This document shows, one piece after another, positions 46,216 to 55,185 of a DNA stretch of 64,000 bases. This stretch comes from Acidobacteriaceae bacterium KBS 83. Lineage in GTDB: Bacteria > Acidobacteriota > Terriglobia > Terriglobales > Acidobacteriaceae. Both the position numbers and the translations under genes were made by a program. The stretch is from positions 62,001-126,000 of the forward strand of contig KB906734.1 in assembly GCA_000381585.1 (NCBI GenBank). Direction: 5' to 3'. Numbering within the stretch: position 1 is the first letter of the stretch; each line of letters starts with the position of its first letter. The notes below the pieces were generated by a model. That model did no database searches, was not told the DNA's origin, and saw nothing but the letters and a program-made list of their open reading frames with translations.

Positions 46216-46737
46216 TTACTTGATGATCGGCAACAGGTTCGCCAGCTGCAGATTCACCAGCAGACTCAGCCGATTGTCCACCTGATAAAACTTCGCTGTC
46301 TGTTTCACGCCAATCGCCTTCTCGAATTTCGAAACGTAGCTCCTCCGCAGCACCTGTATCTGATCCTCGTATCTCAAGGCACGCGTAAGGTAGTCCTTGG
46401 CCTGCGCGTCGTCGATCTTGTCGTAGTTCGCCGCATAATCCTTAATGAGCGACACCCGCTGATCGCCAAGCTTCGACTGCTCATTCGCATACTCGCGATA
46501 CACCGGCCAGAAGGCCTTCGATTGCTCCTCCGTGAACCCCATGCTGCGGGTGATGATGTCCGTCTTGCTCGCCTGCACATCCTGCCGCAGAACCGCGATA
46601 TCGTCATCCGTCACCGGCCGCCACGAACCATTGGCATCGGCAGGAGCCTGGGCCGGAGCCTGGTCCTGAGCTTGGGCCACGACACTCAACCCTGCTAGTA
46701 AGAAGCCACCCGCCAGTAAAGCCATCTTTCCTCTCAT
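46216..46737 (-). CDS. Periplasmic helical protein, unknown function
   Basis: 173 residues, signal peptide (LLAGGFLLAGLSVVAQAQ), a Gln/Ala/Pro linker, then a mostly helical region with TDIITRSMGFTEEQSKAFWPVYREY. This 'M-G-L/F-T-E-E-Q-x-x-x-F-W-P-x-Y' pattern recalls Spy/LTXXQ-type periplasmic proteins found widely in Acidobacteria. May buffer folding stress; not established. Confidence 0.65.
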   Translation of the reverse strand: MRGKMALLAGGFLLAGLSVVAQAQDQAPAQAPADANGSWRPVTDDDIAVLRQDVQASKTDIITRSMGFTEEQSKAFWPVYREYANEQSKLGDQRVSLIKDYAANYDKIDDAQAKDYLTRALRYEDQIQVLRRSYVSKFEKAIGVKQTAKFYQVDNRLSLLVNLQLANLLPIIK

Positions 46738-47030
46738 TGCACTCTCCCCTTTTCGCCGATACCTACGTTGCCGCCAGAGACTGGCAGTTCACACATCGAC
46801 CGCCCCCGACTCTCTCATCTCCGCGAGCAGCTTTTCAACTGGTCAAATTGACAGGGGGTAGTCGCCCCGTAGCGTCATCACTTTGTCAGAGCTATGGGCC
46901 AGTCTCAGATTCTCGGAAACCTCACAATTCGCTCGTGTACACTTGCTCGGCGCACGCGACCGGGCCCCGGGTCAGGGTAGACGCCGTCGCCAATATCTCG
47001 CGTCGCCACCCCTTCCTTCGCGAGGAAAAT

Positions 47031-47870
47031 ATGACATCCGTTTTGATCACTGGAAGCAGCAGGGGCATTGGCCTGGAAACCGCGCTCGCCTTCGGCCGCG
47101 CCGGTCATCGGGTCCACGCCACGATGCGCAGTCCGTCGCAGTCGCCTGACCTCGCCGAAACGGCCGCTCGCGAAAAGCTGCCCATCACGGTTTCCACCAT
47201 GGATGTCGACTCTGACCAGTCGGTCAGCGCCGCCATCGCCGCAATTCTCAAAGATGGGCCCATCGACGTGCTCGTCAACAATGCCGGTGTGGAGGGTGTA
47301 GGCCCGGTCGAAGAGTTTCCCCTGGCCAGCTTTCGCGCCATCATGGAAACCAATTACTTTGGGGCGCTTCGTTGCATTCAGGCGGTGGTTCCCGAGATGC
47401 GCGCAAGGCAAAACGGCTGCATCATCAATGTAAGCTCCGTGGCCGGGCGCATTTGCAGCCCGCCGCTCACCTCCTACTGCGCCTCGAAGTGGGCACTCGA
47501 AGCGTTGAGCGAGGGGCTCGCCGGCGAACTCAAGACATTCAATATCCGCGTGGCCATCGTTGAACCCGGCATCATCGATACCGCCATGGCGCGGCGCATC
47601 GGAGACCCCGCACCCGGATCGCCGTATGGCCAGACCGCCCGCTTCTCCGCTCTTTTCACGAACTCACTGAAAAACCCGGTGCCTCCGTCCGTGGTAGCCG
47701 AAAAGATATTGGAAGTCGCGACCAGCGAAAGCTGGCAGTTACGTCACCCGGTAGGTCCGGATGCCGTTCCCTTTCTCGAATGGCGCAGCAAGATGACAGA
47801 CGAAGAGTGGATAGAGACCCAAGCGGGCGACGACGCATCATTCTTCGCACGGCTCGGCGGATCGAGCTGA
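47031..47870 (+). CDS. Short-chain dehydrogenase/reductase
   Basis: 279 residues from ATG at 47,031, placed by GAGGAAAAT upstream; the open frame to 46,737 is not coding. ITGSSRGIGLETALAFG binds NAD(P), NNAGVEGVG and the catalytic Ser-x-Tyr-Lys set (NVSSVAG, SYCASKWALE) are intact, unlike the SDR at 15,022. Classical SDR of unknown substrate. Confidence 0.88.
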   Translation: MTSVLITGSSRGIGLETALAFGRAGHRVHATMRSPSQSPDLAETAAREKLPITVSTMDVDSDQSVSAAIAAILKDGPIDVLVNNAGVEGVGPVEEFPLASFRAIMETNYFGALRCIQAVVPEMRARQNGCIINVSSVAGRICSPPLTSYCASKWALEALSEGLAGELKTFNIRVAIVEPGIIDTAMARRIGDPAPGSPYGQTARFSALFTNSLKNPVPPSVVAEKILEVATSESWQLRHPVGPDAVPFLEWRSKMTDEEWIETQAGDDASFFARLGGSS

Positions 47871-47907
47871 GAATAAAGAGCCAGGGCGGCGGCCTTCTAC
47901 TTGGTCA

Positions 47908-48324
47908 TCACTTCATAACCACTGAAATGTTACGGGCTTCTTTAAGCACCAGAAGTCGTTTCGGTGATACCGCTTGTGGATGCCATTCGAACTTCCCAAC
48001 CAAAGTTCCAGTAATTCTCTTATCCAACGTCCCCGGATGACCTTTTTCGAATGCTTTCGTGAACCCTACTTCCCCCTTGAAGTGGGTCGGCGCTGAAATT
48101 GCAATGCCCGTGCCTTCACAACCTTCGTCCATGAGGGTTGTTCTCTCAATTCCATCACTCTCCAATCGGCCTGAAACAGTGATTATTTTGCCACTGAAGT
48201 GCTCCGGATTCGCTGAGACAGAACAAACTGTGAGCGCTTGCGAATTCTTCTTGACCTCAGCGCATGAGAAAAGAGTCGTGGATAAAAACCCCCACGTTCC
48301 CAAAAATAGGAACTCAAGTTTCAT
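47908..48324 (-). CDS. Secreted OB-fold-like hypothetical protein
   Basis: 138 residues with a signal peptide, possibly lipidated (Cys 21 in TTLFSCAE). A central pattern, CSVSANPEHFSGKIITVSGRL, followed by a later Cys and TGTLVGKFEWHP, suggests a five-stranded OB-like barrel. The same pattern occurs in the protein at 53,046. No known enzyme function. Ends 30 bp before the GH1 stop on the same strand... the GH1 gene lies downstream. Confidence 0.6.
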   Translation of the reverse strand: MKLEFLFLGTWGFLSTTLFSCAEVKKNSQALTVCSVSANPEHFSGKIITVSGRLESDGIERTTLMDEGCEGTGIAISAPTHFKGEVGFTKAFEKGHPGTLDKRITGTLVGKFEWHPQAVSPKRLLVLKEARNISVVMK

Positions 48325-48354
48325 GTCATTTTCCCAATTCGCTAACCTCTGGTC

Positions 48355-49821
48355 TCACACCAACCCATTCCGCCGGATAACTTCCTTGTAATAACCCGAG
48401 CTCAGCTTAGGCGTCCGCTTCTGCGTCTTGAAATCTACATAAGTGATCCCGAAACGCTTCAAATATCCATCCGCCCACTCGAAGTTATCCAGCAAGCTCC
48501 ACAGGAAATATCCCTTCACCGGCACGCCCTCGCTCACCACGCGATGCAACTGCGTCATGTAATTCCGCAGATACATAATCCGGTCCGAGTCGTACACATG
48601 CCCATCCTGCGTCAGCACATCCGCCGACGAGCACCCATTCTCCGTGATGTAGATCTCTTTCAGCTTCCAGATCTTTGCCGTGATCTTCGGTGCCCAGTAC
48701 AGCGCCTCCGGCGCCACAAACAGCCAGTCGCTGTACATATGCGGAGACGACGCTGGCCGCTTCACCATCGCGTAGCCCACCGGCGACGACTCATCCGCCC
48801 GCACGAAATCACCGGTATAGACATTGAGCCCCAGGAAATCGAGCGGGCTTCCGATCGTCTTCATTTCCTCTTGCGTAAAGTGCGGCGCGTCCGGCCCCAG
48901 CTTCTTCAGGTACGCATCGGTGTACCTGCCCTCGAAGATCACGTTGCTGTACATCGCATTCTCTTCGCGCATCGCGCGCTCCGCTGCGGCAATATGCTCC
49001 GGCGTCTCGATCACCGGCGTTGCCGCCTGGGGATTATCGGCGAACCCAACTTTCGTTCCCGGCTTCGCATGCGCGCGGATCGCCTCCACCGCCAGCCCAT
49101 GCCCCAGCACCGCGTAGTGCGCCACCTGCGCCAAACCTTTTCTGTCCAGCATCAGGCCCGGCGCGTGGACTCCCGATTCATAGCCCGCGTTCACATAGGT
49201 GCGCAGCTCATTCACCGTCATGAAGTACCTCACGCGATCCGACAAGTGCTCCGCCACCACCCCCGCATAATCTGCAAACGTCTTTGCGGTGTCGCGGCTC
49301 TGCCATCCGCCCTTGTCCTGGAGTGCCTGCGGCAGGTCCCAGTGGTACAGCGTGCAGTAGGGCGTAATCTTCGCCTCCAGCAGCGTGTCCAGCATGCGAT
49401 CGTAAAAATCAAATCCCTTCGGATTCCGCGTGCCCACCCCTTCAGGAAAAATCCGCGACCACGCGATGGAGAAGCGGTACGTCGTCAGGCCAAGGTCGCT
49501 CATCAGCCCGATATCTTCCTTGTAGCGGTGATAATGGTCATCCGCCACGTCGCCCGTGTCGCCGTCGTGCGTCTTGCCCGGCGTGTGCGAAAAGGTGTCC
49601 CAGATCGACGGTCCGCGCCCATCCTCGTGCACCGCGCCCTCCACCTGGTATGAAGCCGTCGCCGACCCCCACAGAAATCCCTCCGGAAACCTGCGCGGCG
49701 CGCTCGTGATCTCCGGCTCAGCCTGCACGATCGCTGCTTTCGGCACACCCGGGAGAGCCGCCGCTCCGGCCGCCGCACCCAGCAACTGCCCGAACTTCCG
49801 CCTCGATATCCACTTGGTCAT
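48355..49821 (-). CDS. Tat-exported GH1 beta-glucosidase
   Basis: 488 residues from ATG at 49,821 (GGAGAAGGAAG upstream). SRRKFGQLLGAAAGAAALPG is a twin-arginine signal. GH1 core: FPEGFLWGSATASYQVEGA near residue 45, WDTFSHTPGK, TYRFSIAWSRIFP, the acid/base region TVNEL (usually T-x-N-E-P) and the nucleophile region YITENGCSS. The Glu residues are kept, only the Pro after the acid/base Glu is Leu. Hydrolyses beta-glucosides in the periplasm. The stop is close to the gene at 47,908-48,324, which follows on the same strand. Confidence 0.9.
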   Translation of the reverse strand: MTKWISRRKFGQLLGAAAGAAALPGVPKAAIVQAEPEITSAPRRFPEGFLWGSATASYQVEGAVHEDGRGPSIWDTFSHTPGKTHDGDTGDVADDHYHRYKEDIGLMSDLGLTTYRFSIAWSRIFPEGVGTRNPKGFDFYDRMLDTLLEAKITPYCTLYHWDLPQALQDKGGWQSRDTAKTFADYAGVVAEHLSDRVRYFMTVNELRTYVNAGYESGVHAPGLMLDRKGLAQVAHYAVLGHGLAVEAIRAHAKPGTKVGFADNPQAATPVIETPEHIAAAERAMREENAMYSNVIFEGRYTDAYLKKLGPDAPHFTQEEMKTIGSPLDFLGLNVYTGDFVRADESSPVGYAMVKRPASSPHMYSDWLFVAPEALYWAPKITAKIWKLKEIYITENGCSSADVLTQDGHVYDSDRIMYLRNYMTQLHRVVSEGVPVKGYFLWSLLDNFEWADGYLKRFGITYVDFKTQKRTPKLSSGYYKEVIRRNGLV

Positions 49822-49957
49822 TTTCTTCCTTCTCCGGCCGGCCTGCGCATCCATCCACCATCACGGGAGACCATAGCACAAATCGTTATTCTAAGTTTTT
49901 AGGAAGTCGCGGCCGGCCTCCGTAGCTCCTCACCCGGCAATCCACCCGCACACAAAA

Positions 49958-49984
49958 AAAAGACCCGCGAAACGCGGGTCTTTT
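49958..49984. terminator. Bidirectional intrinsic terminator
   Basis: GACCCGCG-AAA-CGCGGGTC with A-run before and TTTT after: a perfect 8-bp stem extended by A-T pairs. It ends transcription of the minus-strand gene at 50,006. Confidence 0.9.
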
Positions 49985-50005
49985 GGGGTTCCAACCGCAG
50001 ACACC

Positions 50006-50365
50006 TCAGTACCGGTGTCCCCGGTAAATATTCTCCACTCCTCGTTGGTAGCCGGCGCGGAAGGCCTGTTGATACTCATGCCGCTCGTTGTGCGGTACAT
50101 CGGGATGCCGATATTCGTCGCGGTTCTCCACGTTCGGCTGGCGATGATTATCGAAATCGCGACGCGCGCCTTCGATACCGTCGTGATACCCACGCCGCGC
50201 GATGTCGTTGCGGTAATCGTCCGGAACCCGTGTCCACGGCTGGTTGTAGTATCCCGGAGGCGGCGGCCCTTCCTGCGCCTTCGCTGCTACGCTCAACGTG
50301 GTCATTCCCAAACCCGCCATTCCTAGACCGATGAGTAACGCCATCGTTCCCAATCGTGCTCGCAT
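50006..50365 (-). CDS. Exported hypothetical protein with charged repeats
   Basis: 119 residues with ATG at 50,365 preceded by AAGGAGG. Signal peptide to about residue 33 (VAAKAQ), then YRNDIARRGYHDGIEGARRDF and HEYQQAFRAGYQRGVENIYRG: two related segments of the form 'F-R/A-x-G-Y-x-x-G-I/V-E', found in small acidobacterial secreted proteins. Function unknown. A terminator follows 22 bp downstream. Confidence 0.7.
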   Translation of the reverse strand: MRARLGTMALLIGLGMAGLGMTTLSVAAKAQEGPPPPGYYNQPWTRVPDDYRNDIARRGYHDGIEGARRDFDNHRQPNVENRDEYRHPDVPHNERHEYQQAFRAGYQRGVENIYRGHRY

Positions 50366-50748
50366 GAACCCTCCTTGCCCTTTCTTGTATTGCACCTTCT
50401 TGTTGCGTGCCCACCATGTGACAAACTCACCACACCGTGGACTTCGATAAGTTCCCGCGGCCTTCTGCTCCCTTCTGGAACATCGCCGCCGTGCCCGAAC
50501 CATCTGCACCATAGGAACCCGGAAGCGCCGCAAAGGTAGCGCCAATTTGTGTTTGAATCGCGATAAACATTTGCGAAACATGCGCAATTTTTTTCCCAAT
50601 AATTCGCATCAAAAGCAGTCACCAAATCGCTTCCGTACCAATTGCGTGTGGTAGTTCAATTGCCTCTGGTACCAGGGAGATGCACCGTAGTGCCTTGGGC
50701 AACCCTATGAAGCTTGCAGCACATCGCGCCTCCTGCCATCCTGATTCC
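50366..50748. other. Divergent promoter region
   Basis: Separates the gene at 50,006 from the NUDIX gene. A minus-strand frame of 60 codons (50,427-50,609) lacks a ribosome binding site and is not called. An 18-bp-period direct repeat lies at 50,639. Confidence 0.4.
50639..50671. repeat. Direct repeat upstream of the NUDIX gene
   Basis: CAATTGCGTGTGGTA and CAATTGCCTCTGGTA agree at 13 of 15 bases, 18 bp apart, about 80 bp before the NUDIX start. May be paired regulator half-sites. Confidence 0.35.
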
Positions 50749-51288
50749 ATGGCCATCCGTACTGTGTCGACCCGCGAGGTCTATCGCAACCACTGGCTCA
50801 GTGTCCGTGAAGACGCGATTGAGCGCCCTAACGGAGACCGCGGTATCTACGGCGTCATCGACAAGCACGACTGCGCCTCAATCCTTCCCATCGATGGCGA
50901 TCACATCTGGCTCGTCGAGCAGTACCGCTACACCATCGGCGAGCGAGCGCTTGAGCTGCCGCAGGGCGGTTGGGAATCCGAGATCGACGACCCCGAAGCG
51001 CTCGCGCGCGGCGAGCTGCGCGAAGAGACCGGTCTCGTCGCCGGTCGCATGATCAAGCTTCCGTGGATGTGGATCGCCTATGGCTTCGCCCGCCAGCGCC
51101 AGCACATCTTCGTCGCGGAAGATCTAACGCCCGGCCCCCACGAGCGCGACTACGAAGAGGCCGATATGGAAATCGTCCGCCTCCCCATCACCACCTTCGA
51201 AGAAAAAATCCGCACTGGTGAAATCCGCGACGTCTGCACCATAGCCGCCTGGGGCAGCTACCAGCTCTGGCTCAAGTCAAACCGCTAG
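50749..51288 (+). CDS. NUDIX hydrolase (ADP-ribose pyrophosphatase-like)
   Basis: 179 residues from ATG at 50,749. The Nudix box reads GWESEIDDPEALARGELREE-TG, with the metal-binding Glu residues present and Gly in place of the usual Arg before the first. VEQYRYTIGERALELPQGG is the typical preceding segment of ADP-sugar pyrophosphatases. Hydrolyses nucleoside-diphosphate-linked compounds in the cytoplasm; the exact substrate is not known. Confidence 0.85.
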   Translation: MAIRTVSTREVYRNHWLSVREDAIERPNGDRGIYGVIDKHDCASILPIDGDHIWLVEQYRYTIGERALELPQGGWESEIDDPEALARGELREETGLVAGRMIKLPWMWIAYGFARQRQHIFVAEDLTPGPHERDYEEADMEIVRLPITTFEEKIRTGEIRDVCTIAAWGSYQLWLKSNR

Positions 51289-51409
51289 CCCGGCTTGCGT
51301 GCACCACATCTCGCGGTTGGCGCGATGAAGTTGGCCGCGCAGGAAAACGCCCGCCGACTCAAATAATCGGCAGGCGCATATGCAAGAGACTCAAGCAAAT
51401 CAGGATCGA

Positions 51410-52753
51410 TCAGTCCAGCCTCTGCACAATCGGGCAGTTGATCGAGAACCCGGAACTTCCAAACGTCGCTCCGCCTGGCCCGGTGATCAGACCATCCTGC
51501 ACAAACGTGAGGATCTGAAACTCCTCTCGCACCTGCCCGCGAAATCCTCGGCTGATCGCGTCCGGTGTCCACTCGTAAAGCTGCGCATCCCACGCCGGGC
51601 TGTAATCGAGCGCAATCGTAGGAATGCCGCCAAGAACATTATTTGGCCTGAATCCATCGGCAAGATCTGCAGACAATCCCTGCCGCAGAGGATTATTGCA
51701 GCTCTCGTTCTCCGGCCCGTTGGTCGCGATAAAGATGCGCTCGATCGGGCTCGAAAAGCTATCATCGTGGCCCAGCACAAGGCTGCCCATCAGCGGCGCA
51801 TACGTGTTGTGCTCGATCGCTGCCGCCAGCGGAATGCTTGCGTCCATCGACAGATACCAGACCGGCCGGCCAAAGCTGAAGCCGTTGATCAGGTTCACCG
51901 TCACCGTCATGTTCGCCGGATCGATCGCCACAACCTGGTCATGCACCTTCGAATAATCCACGTTGCCATTCGGAAAATTGATCTGGCTTGCATCCACGCC
52001 GAATGCCACCACCGGCGCGTTGTAAATTACGTTCGCTGCATTCTCAATGCGCACGAACGGACTATAGTTCGCGTCGCCCACCGATCCGGGCGTAGCTGAC
52101 TTGGGAGGAAACTCGGCACCGGTCGGCCCGGGCACGATGTCTCTGTTCGGCGCGAAGTTCACTGTCCCCTTGTCGAAGACGATGTCGCCATTTGCATCCA
52201 GGTTTCCCGTTCTTGCCGCATTCGACGCGAAGGTCAGCTTCGCGGAAAAATTCAGCCCCAGCTCATCCGCCACTCCCTGGTCGTCGACATCTGTCAGGAT
52301 GTACCAGACATTTTTCTTCGTGCCCTTCAGCGCGCCCTTGTAAAGCGGAAGCGTAATCGTGCCATGTGCCGCATCCACTGTGCCGGATTTCAGTAGTTGC
52401 ACCGGCCCCACCAGGCTCGGGTTTGTCGTCGATGGCGACGGGCCAAAGTAAGAAAGCGGCACCGACGCGCCCACCGATGGTGGCGCAGGAAACAGATCGC
52501 AGCCCGGTCCAGGACCGATCGGACCCGGGCCCGGGCCTTGCTCCGAATTGAACGTGGTCGGTTCTGCTGTCGCGAATACTGGGTCATCCACACCCTGCGG
52601 GGGCACGGCCACGCCCCGCTTCGCACGAACATGGAATGCATTGGCTTCCGGTGAGATAGGCGGCTTCGCTGCAACCTGAGCGATACCGGGAAGAGGTGAC
52701 ATCGCGCTAACACCCGCAATGAGCGTTAGCAAGCCCCGCGTAATTCTGATCAT
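51410..52753 (-). CDS. Secreted hypothetical protein (447 aa)
   Basis: Signal peptide (LLTLIAGVSAMSPLPGIAQ), a Gly/Pro-rich segment (GPGPGPIGPGPG, about 73-84), then a largely beta-strand protein with no motif I recognise. KGTKKNVWYILTDVDDQGVADELG and NLINGFSFGRPVWYLSMDAS are likely core strands. Probably an exported structural or binding protein. Monocistronic. Confidence 0.65.
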   Translation of the reverse strand: MIRITRGLLTLIAGVSAMSPLPGIAQVAAKPPISPEANAFHVRAKRGVAVPPQGVDDPVFATAEPTTFNSEQGPGPGPIGPGPGCDLFPAPPSVGASVPLSYFGPSPSTTNPSLVGPVQLLKSGTVDAAHGTITLPLYKGALKGTKKNVWYILTDVDDQGVADELGLNFSAKLTFASNAARTGNLDANGDIVFDKGTVNFAPNRDIVPGPTGAEFPPKSATPGSVGDANYSPFVRIENAANVIYNAPVVAFGVDASQINFPNGNVDYSKVHDQVVAIDPANMTVTVNLINGFSFGRPVWYLSMDASIPLAAAIEHNTYAPLMGSLVLGHDDSFSSPIERIFIATNGPENESCNNPLRQGLSADLADGFRPNNVLGGIPTIALDYSPAWDAQLYEWTPDAISRGFRGQVREEFQILTFVQDGLITGPGGATFGSSGFSINCPIVQRLD

Positions 52754-53045
52754 CTACTGCTCTCCAATCCGCAATTGCGCGCGCAGCACGGCGCTGTCGT
52801 GACATTCAAAGTCACGCGCTCGCCGAGATTTGCAGCACAGCTACGAACTGAGAGTCAACGTTGCGGCCAAAGTTACAGACCGGATTGCGGCGCGGAGAAA
52901 TTAATTGATTCCAACTCGATCGAATGTTAACTGGAGCACTCGGCAACGCAGCGACCGTTGTAAATAGGGAGTCAATGATGGCGCCCGGCATTCGCTGCTG
53001 TATTCGCCCACGTTCTTCGCACCCCTGCAACCAACTGGCCGGAGG

Positions 53046-54041
53046 GTGCATAATTTTCATTCGATGACATTTAGCCCAGCCACAAGCGCGTCGCCCGCAA
53101 CTCGCAGATGCCTCCTGTGCCTCTTTTTCGTTCTCTCCGCAGTTACAATCTCCCGCGCCGAAGAACCGCTCAAAGTCACGGCGTGCCAGTTGAAGAAGGA
53201 TCCGCCCTCCTACAACCACAAACTGGTCGAGATCACTGGCTTCGTCACCCACGCCTCGCACAACTTCACCATCTACGACCCGACTTGCCCTACATGGCCT
53301 GCCATCTGGCTTGAATACGGTGGCAACATCAACTCCGGCACCGTCAACTGCTGCAAGACATTGGCCGACCGTCATCGTTTCCATGAGCTTGTTGTCGATG
53401 GCGTCCCTCTCCCTTTGACCGTCAATCAACAGTTCCAGGACTTCGACAAAGCCATCCAGCCACCGCTGCGCCCCGGCCAGGCCGGAGCCGTCGAGCACGC
53501 AACCCTGATCGGCACCTTCTTTGCCGGACAACAGATGCAGGACCCCGACAACGGACGTTACTGGGGCGGCTATGGCTACGTGGGCTGCTGCAGCATGCTG
53601 GTCATCCAGGAGGTGAAGGATCCCGACCCTGAGTGGCACCCGGACCTCGACTACGGCGAGTCCAATGAGAAGCTCGACTTCCCGCCCGGTTGCAACCTGC
53701 GCCCGCTGCTTCCCGCCGAGCAGGATGACGCATGGATGCAGGCACAGCGCGAAGCCGACAGCGAATCGCGAGACTGGGTCTTCACCGATCCCGCGCGCGT
53801 CGCCTCCGACGCTCTCTCACACGCCACGCACATCAGCAACGATCGTTTGGCGCAAATCAAGCTGACGCATGACACATCAGCGCGCAAGACCTACGAGTGG
53901 GCAGCCGCAGGCGACTCGAAATCCTATATGGCCATCGTCAGCCGCCCCTACTGGCTCTCCTTCTACGCCCACGATTCGAAGCGCGTCGCCTGGGTCGCGG
54001 TCATGGCCTATGAAGCTTCCTGCACCGGCGAGACCGAATAG
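53046..54041 (+). CDS. Secreted OB-fold-like protein with C-terminal extension
   Basis: 331 residues with a signal peptide (CLLCLFFVLSAVTISRA). The start is GTG at 53,046 or ATG at 53,064; GGAGG at 53,041 fits neither well. Residues 45-100 repeat the pattern of the protein at 47,908: CQLKKDPPSYNHKLVEITGFV and a later Cys. Several further Cys (NCCKT, GCCSML) suggest disulfides. No known enzyme motif. Confidence 0.65.
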   Translation: MHNFHSMTFSPATSASPATRRCLLCLFFVLSAVTISRAEEPLKVTACQLKKDPPSYNHKLVEITGFVTHASHNFTIYDPTCPTWPAIWLEYGGNINSGTVNCCKTLADRHRFHELVVDGVPLPLTVNQQFQDFDKAIQPPLRPGQAGAVEHATLIGTFFAGQQMQDPDNGRYWGGYGYVGCCSMLVIQEVKDPDPEWHPDLDYGESNEKLDFPPGCNLRPLLPAEQDDAWMQAQREADSESRDWVFTDPARVASDALSHATHISNDRLAQIKLTHDTSARKTYEWAAAGDSKSYMAIVSRPYWLSFYAHDSKRVAWVAVMAYEASCTGETE

Positions 54042-54056
54042 CGCACATCACGGCCA

Positions 54057-54752
54057 TCAATTCTGAAACTCATGGCAGTTGGCATCGTCCACAAAAGCAT
54101 TGTTCGACGCCATCGCGGTCATGCTCTGCGCGCACGCCAGAATCTGCTGGTCCAGCGGATCGTTCTCCAACGCATCCGGGTCGATGTATGTGGCTTGCTG
54201 GCGCTTTTGCAGATACCACTCGCTCAGTTTCTGCATGTTTTTGAATTCAGCAGTCAGCGCCCCCACACCGCTGCGATCATCGTCTGTCGAGGCGGCAGTA
54301 GACGCCAACCTCAGATTTGTGTCTGCCCGTCGCCGGTGCGTCGCAATCCAATCCTCGGAAATCGGAGAGTTGCTCTGCACCGCGCTCTCGATCGCGGTGC
54401 GCCACTCGCGAATCACCGCCATCTCTTCAATTCCTGCGCGTAAAAACGGTTTCGAGAAGCCCTGCTTCACCTCGGCCGGCGGCGGCGCTTGAGCCGGTGC
54501 GGAAGTCAATGTGAGGGTCACATGATCCTGGGTGTAGGCAATACTCCCCTCAATCAGCCGCGTCAGCGCCTCAAGATCGACGTAAGACCGGCCGTTCATC
54601 TGCACCAGTGGCGCCGTGCCCGGGTACCCATTCACCGAGAGCGTGCCGCCATGCCCTGATCCTGCAGGTGGTGTCACCTGTGCCGGAGAACCTCCGGGAA
54701 TCGCTATCGAAGCCCCAAACACCAACGTGATCGCCGCAGCTCTCGCCTTCAT
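54057..54752 (-). CDS. Secreted hypothetical protein with CuAO-N1-like domain
   Basis: 231 residues, signal peptide to about 25 (GGSPAQ). Residues about 40-85 (VNGYPGTAPLVQMNGRSYVDLEALTRL) resemble the copper-amine-oxidase N1-like domain, a small exported fold that holds proteins at the cell surface. The rest is helical. Convergent with the gene at 53,046. Confidence 0.6.
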   Translation of the reverse strand: MKARAAAITLVFGASIAIPGGSPAQVTPPAGSGHGGTLSVNGYPGTAPLVQMNGRSYVDLEALTRLIEGSIAYTQDHVTLTLTSAPAQAPPPAEVKQGFSKPFLRAGIEEMAVIREWRTAIESAVQSNSPISEDWIATHRRRADTNLRLASTAASTDDDRSGVGALTAEFKNMQKLSEWYLQKRQQATYIDPDALENDPLDQQILACAQSMTAMASNNAFVDDANCHEFQN

Positions 54753-54834
54753 GCCATCCTCCTCGCGGGTCTCCCATCGTAGCGAAGCCGCAATCGGATC
54801 GGCTCTGAAAAATCAGAGCCCGGGCAAAGCTTCT

Positions 54835-55185
54835 CTATTTGTTACCCTCCACAAACTTCCGCAACCGGCCCAAAGCCGCATCCCACTCGGCCGACACCAT
54901 CTCCAGATAACTCCGCATCTCCTCTACCGGCCGTGGATCGAACGCGAACCGGCTCTCCCGCCCTGCGCGCTCACACCGCACCATCCCAGCGCGCTCCAGC
55001 ACGCGAAGATGCTTCGTGATCGCCTGCCGCGTCAGCTTCGACCCGGCAGTCAGCTCGGCGATCGAGCGCGCCTCTCCGTCCGATAGCCGCGCCACCAGCG
55101 CCAGCCGCGTGGCATCTCCCAACGCGGCAAACGCCGGCGCCCGCCCACGCCATCCGTCAGCAGCGCGCTTACGATTTGCTCGCAA
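54835..55185 (-). CDS. ArsR-family transcriptional regulator
   Basis: 116 residues with a winged helix: FAALGDATRLALVARLSDGEARSI and the recognition region SKLTRQAITKHLRVLERAGMV. No cysteine metal site is seen, so it is of the non-metal ArsR type found beside SRPBCC genes. The TTG start overlaps the end of the upstream SRPBCC gene by 17 bp, indicating coupling. It probably represses its own operon through the inverted repeats at 55,624 and 55,666. Confidence 0.88.
   Translation of the reverse strand: MRANRKRAADGWRGRAPAFAALGDATRLALVARLSDGEARSIAELTAGSKLTRQAITKHLRVLERAGMVRCERAGRESRFAFDPRPVEEMRSYLEMVSAEWDAALGRLRKFVEGNK

Noticed and set aside
46737-47030. N-terminal extension of the SDR at 47,031
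   Set aside because: The SDR nucleotide-binding motif begins right after ATG 47,031, which has GAGGAAAAT upstream; the extension is unlike protein sequence and overlaps the divergent promoter.
50427-50612. 61-codon frame in the NUDIX promoter region
   Set aside because: No ribosome binding site and no recognisable family; too weak to call.
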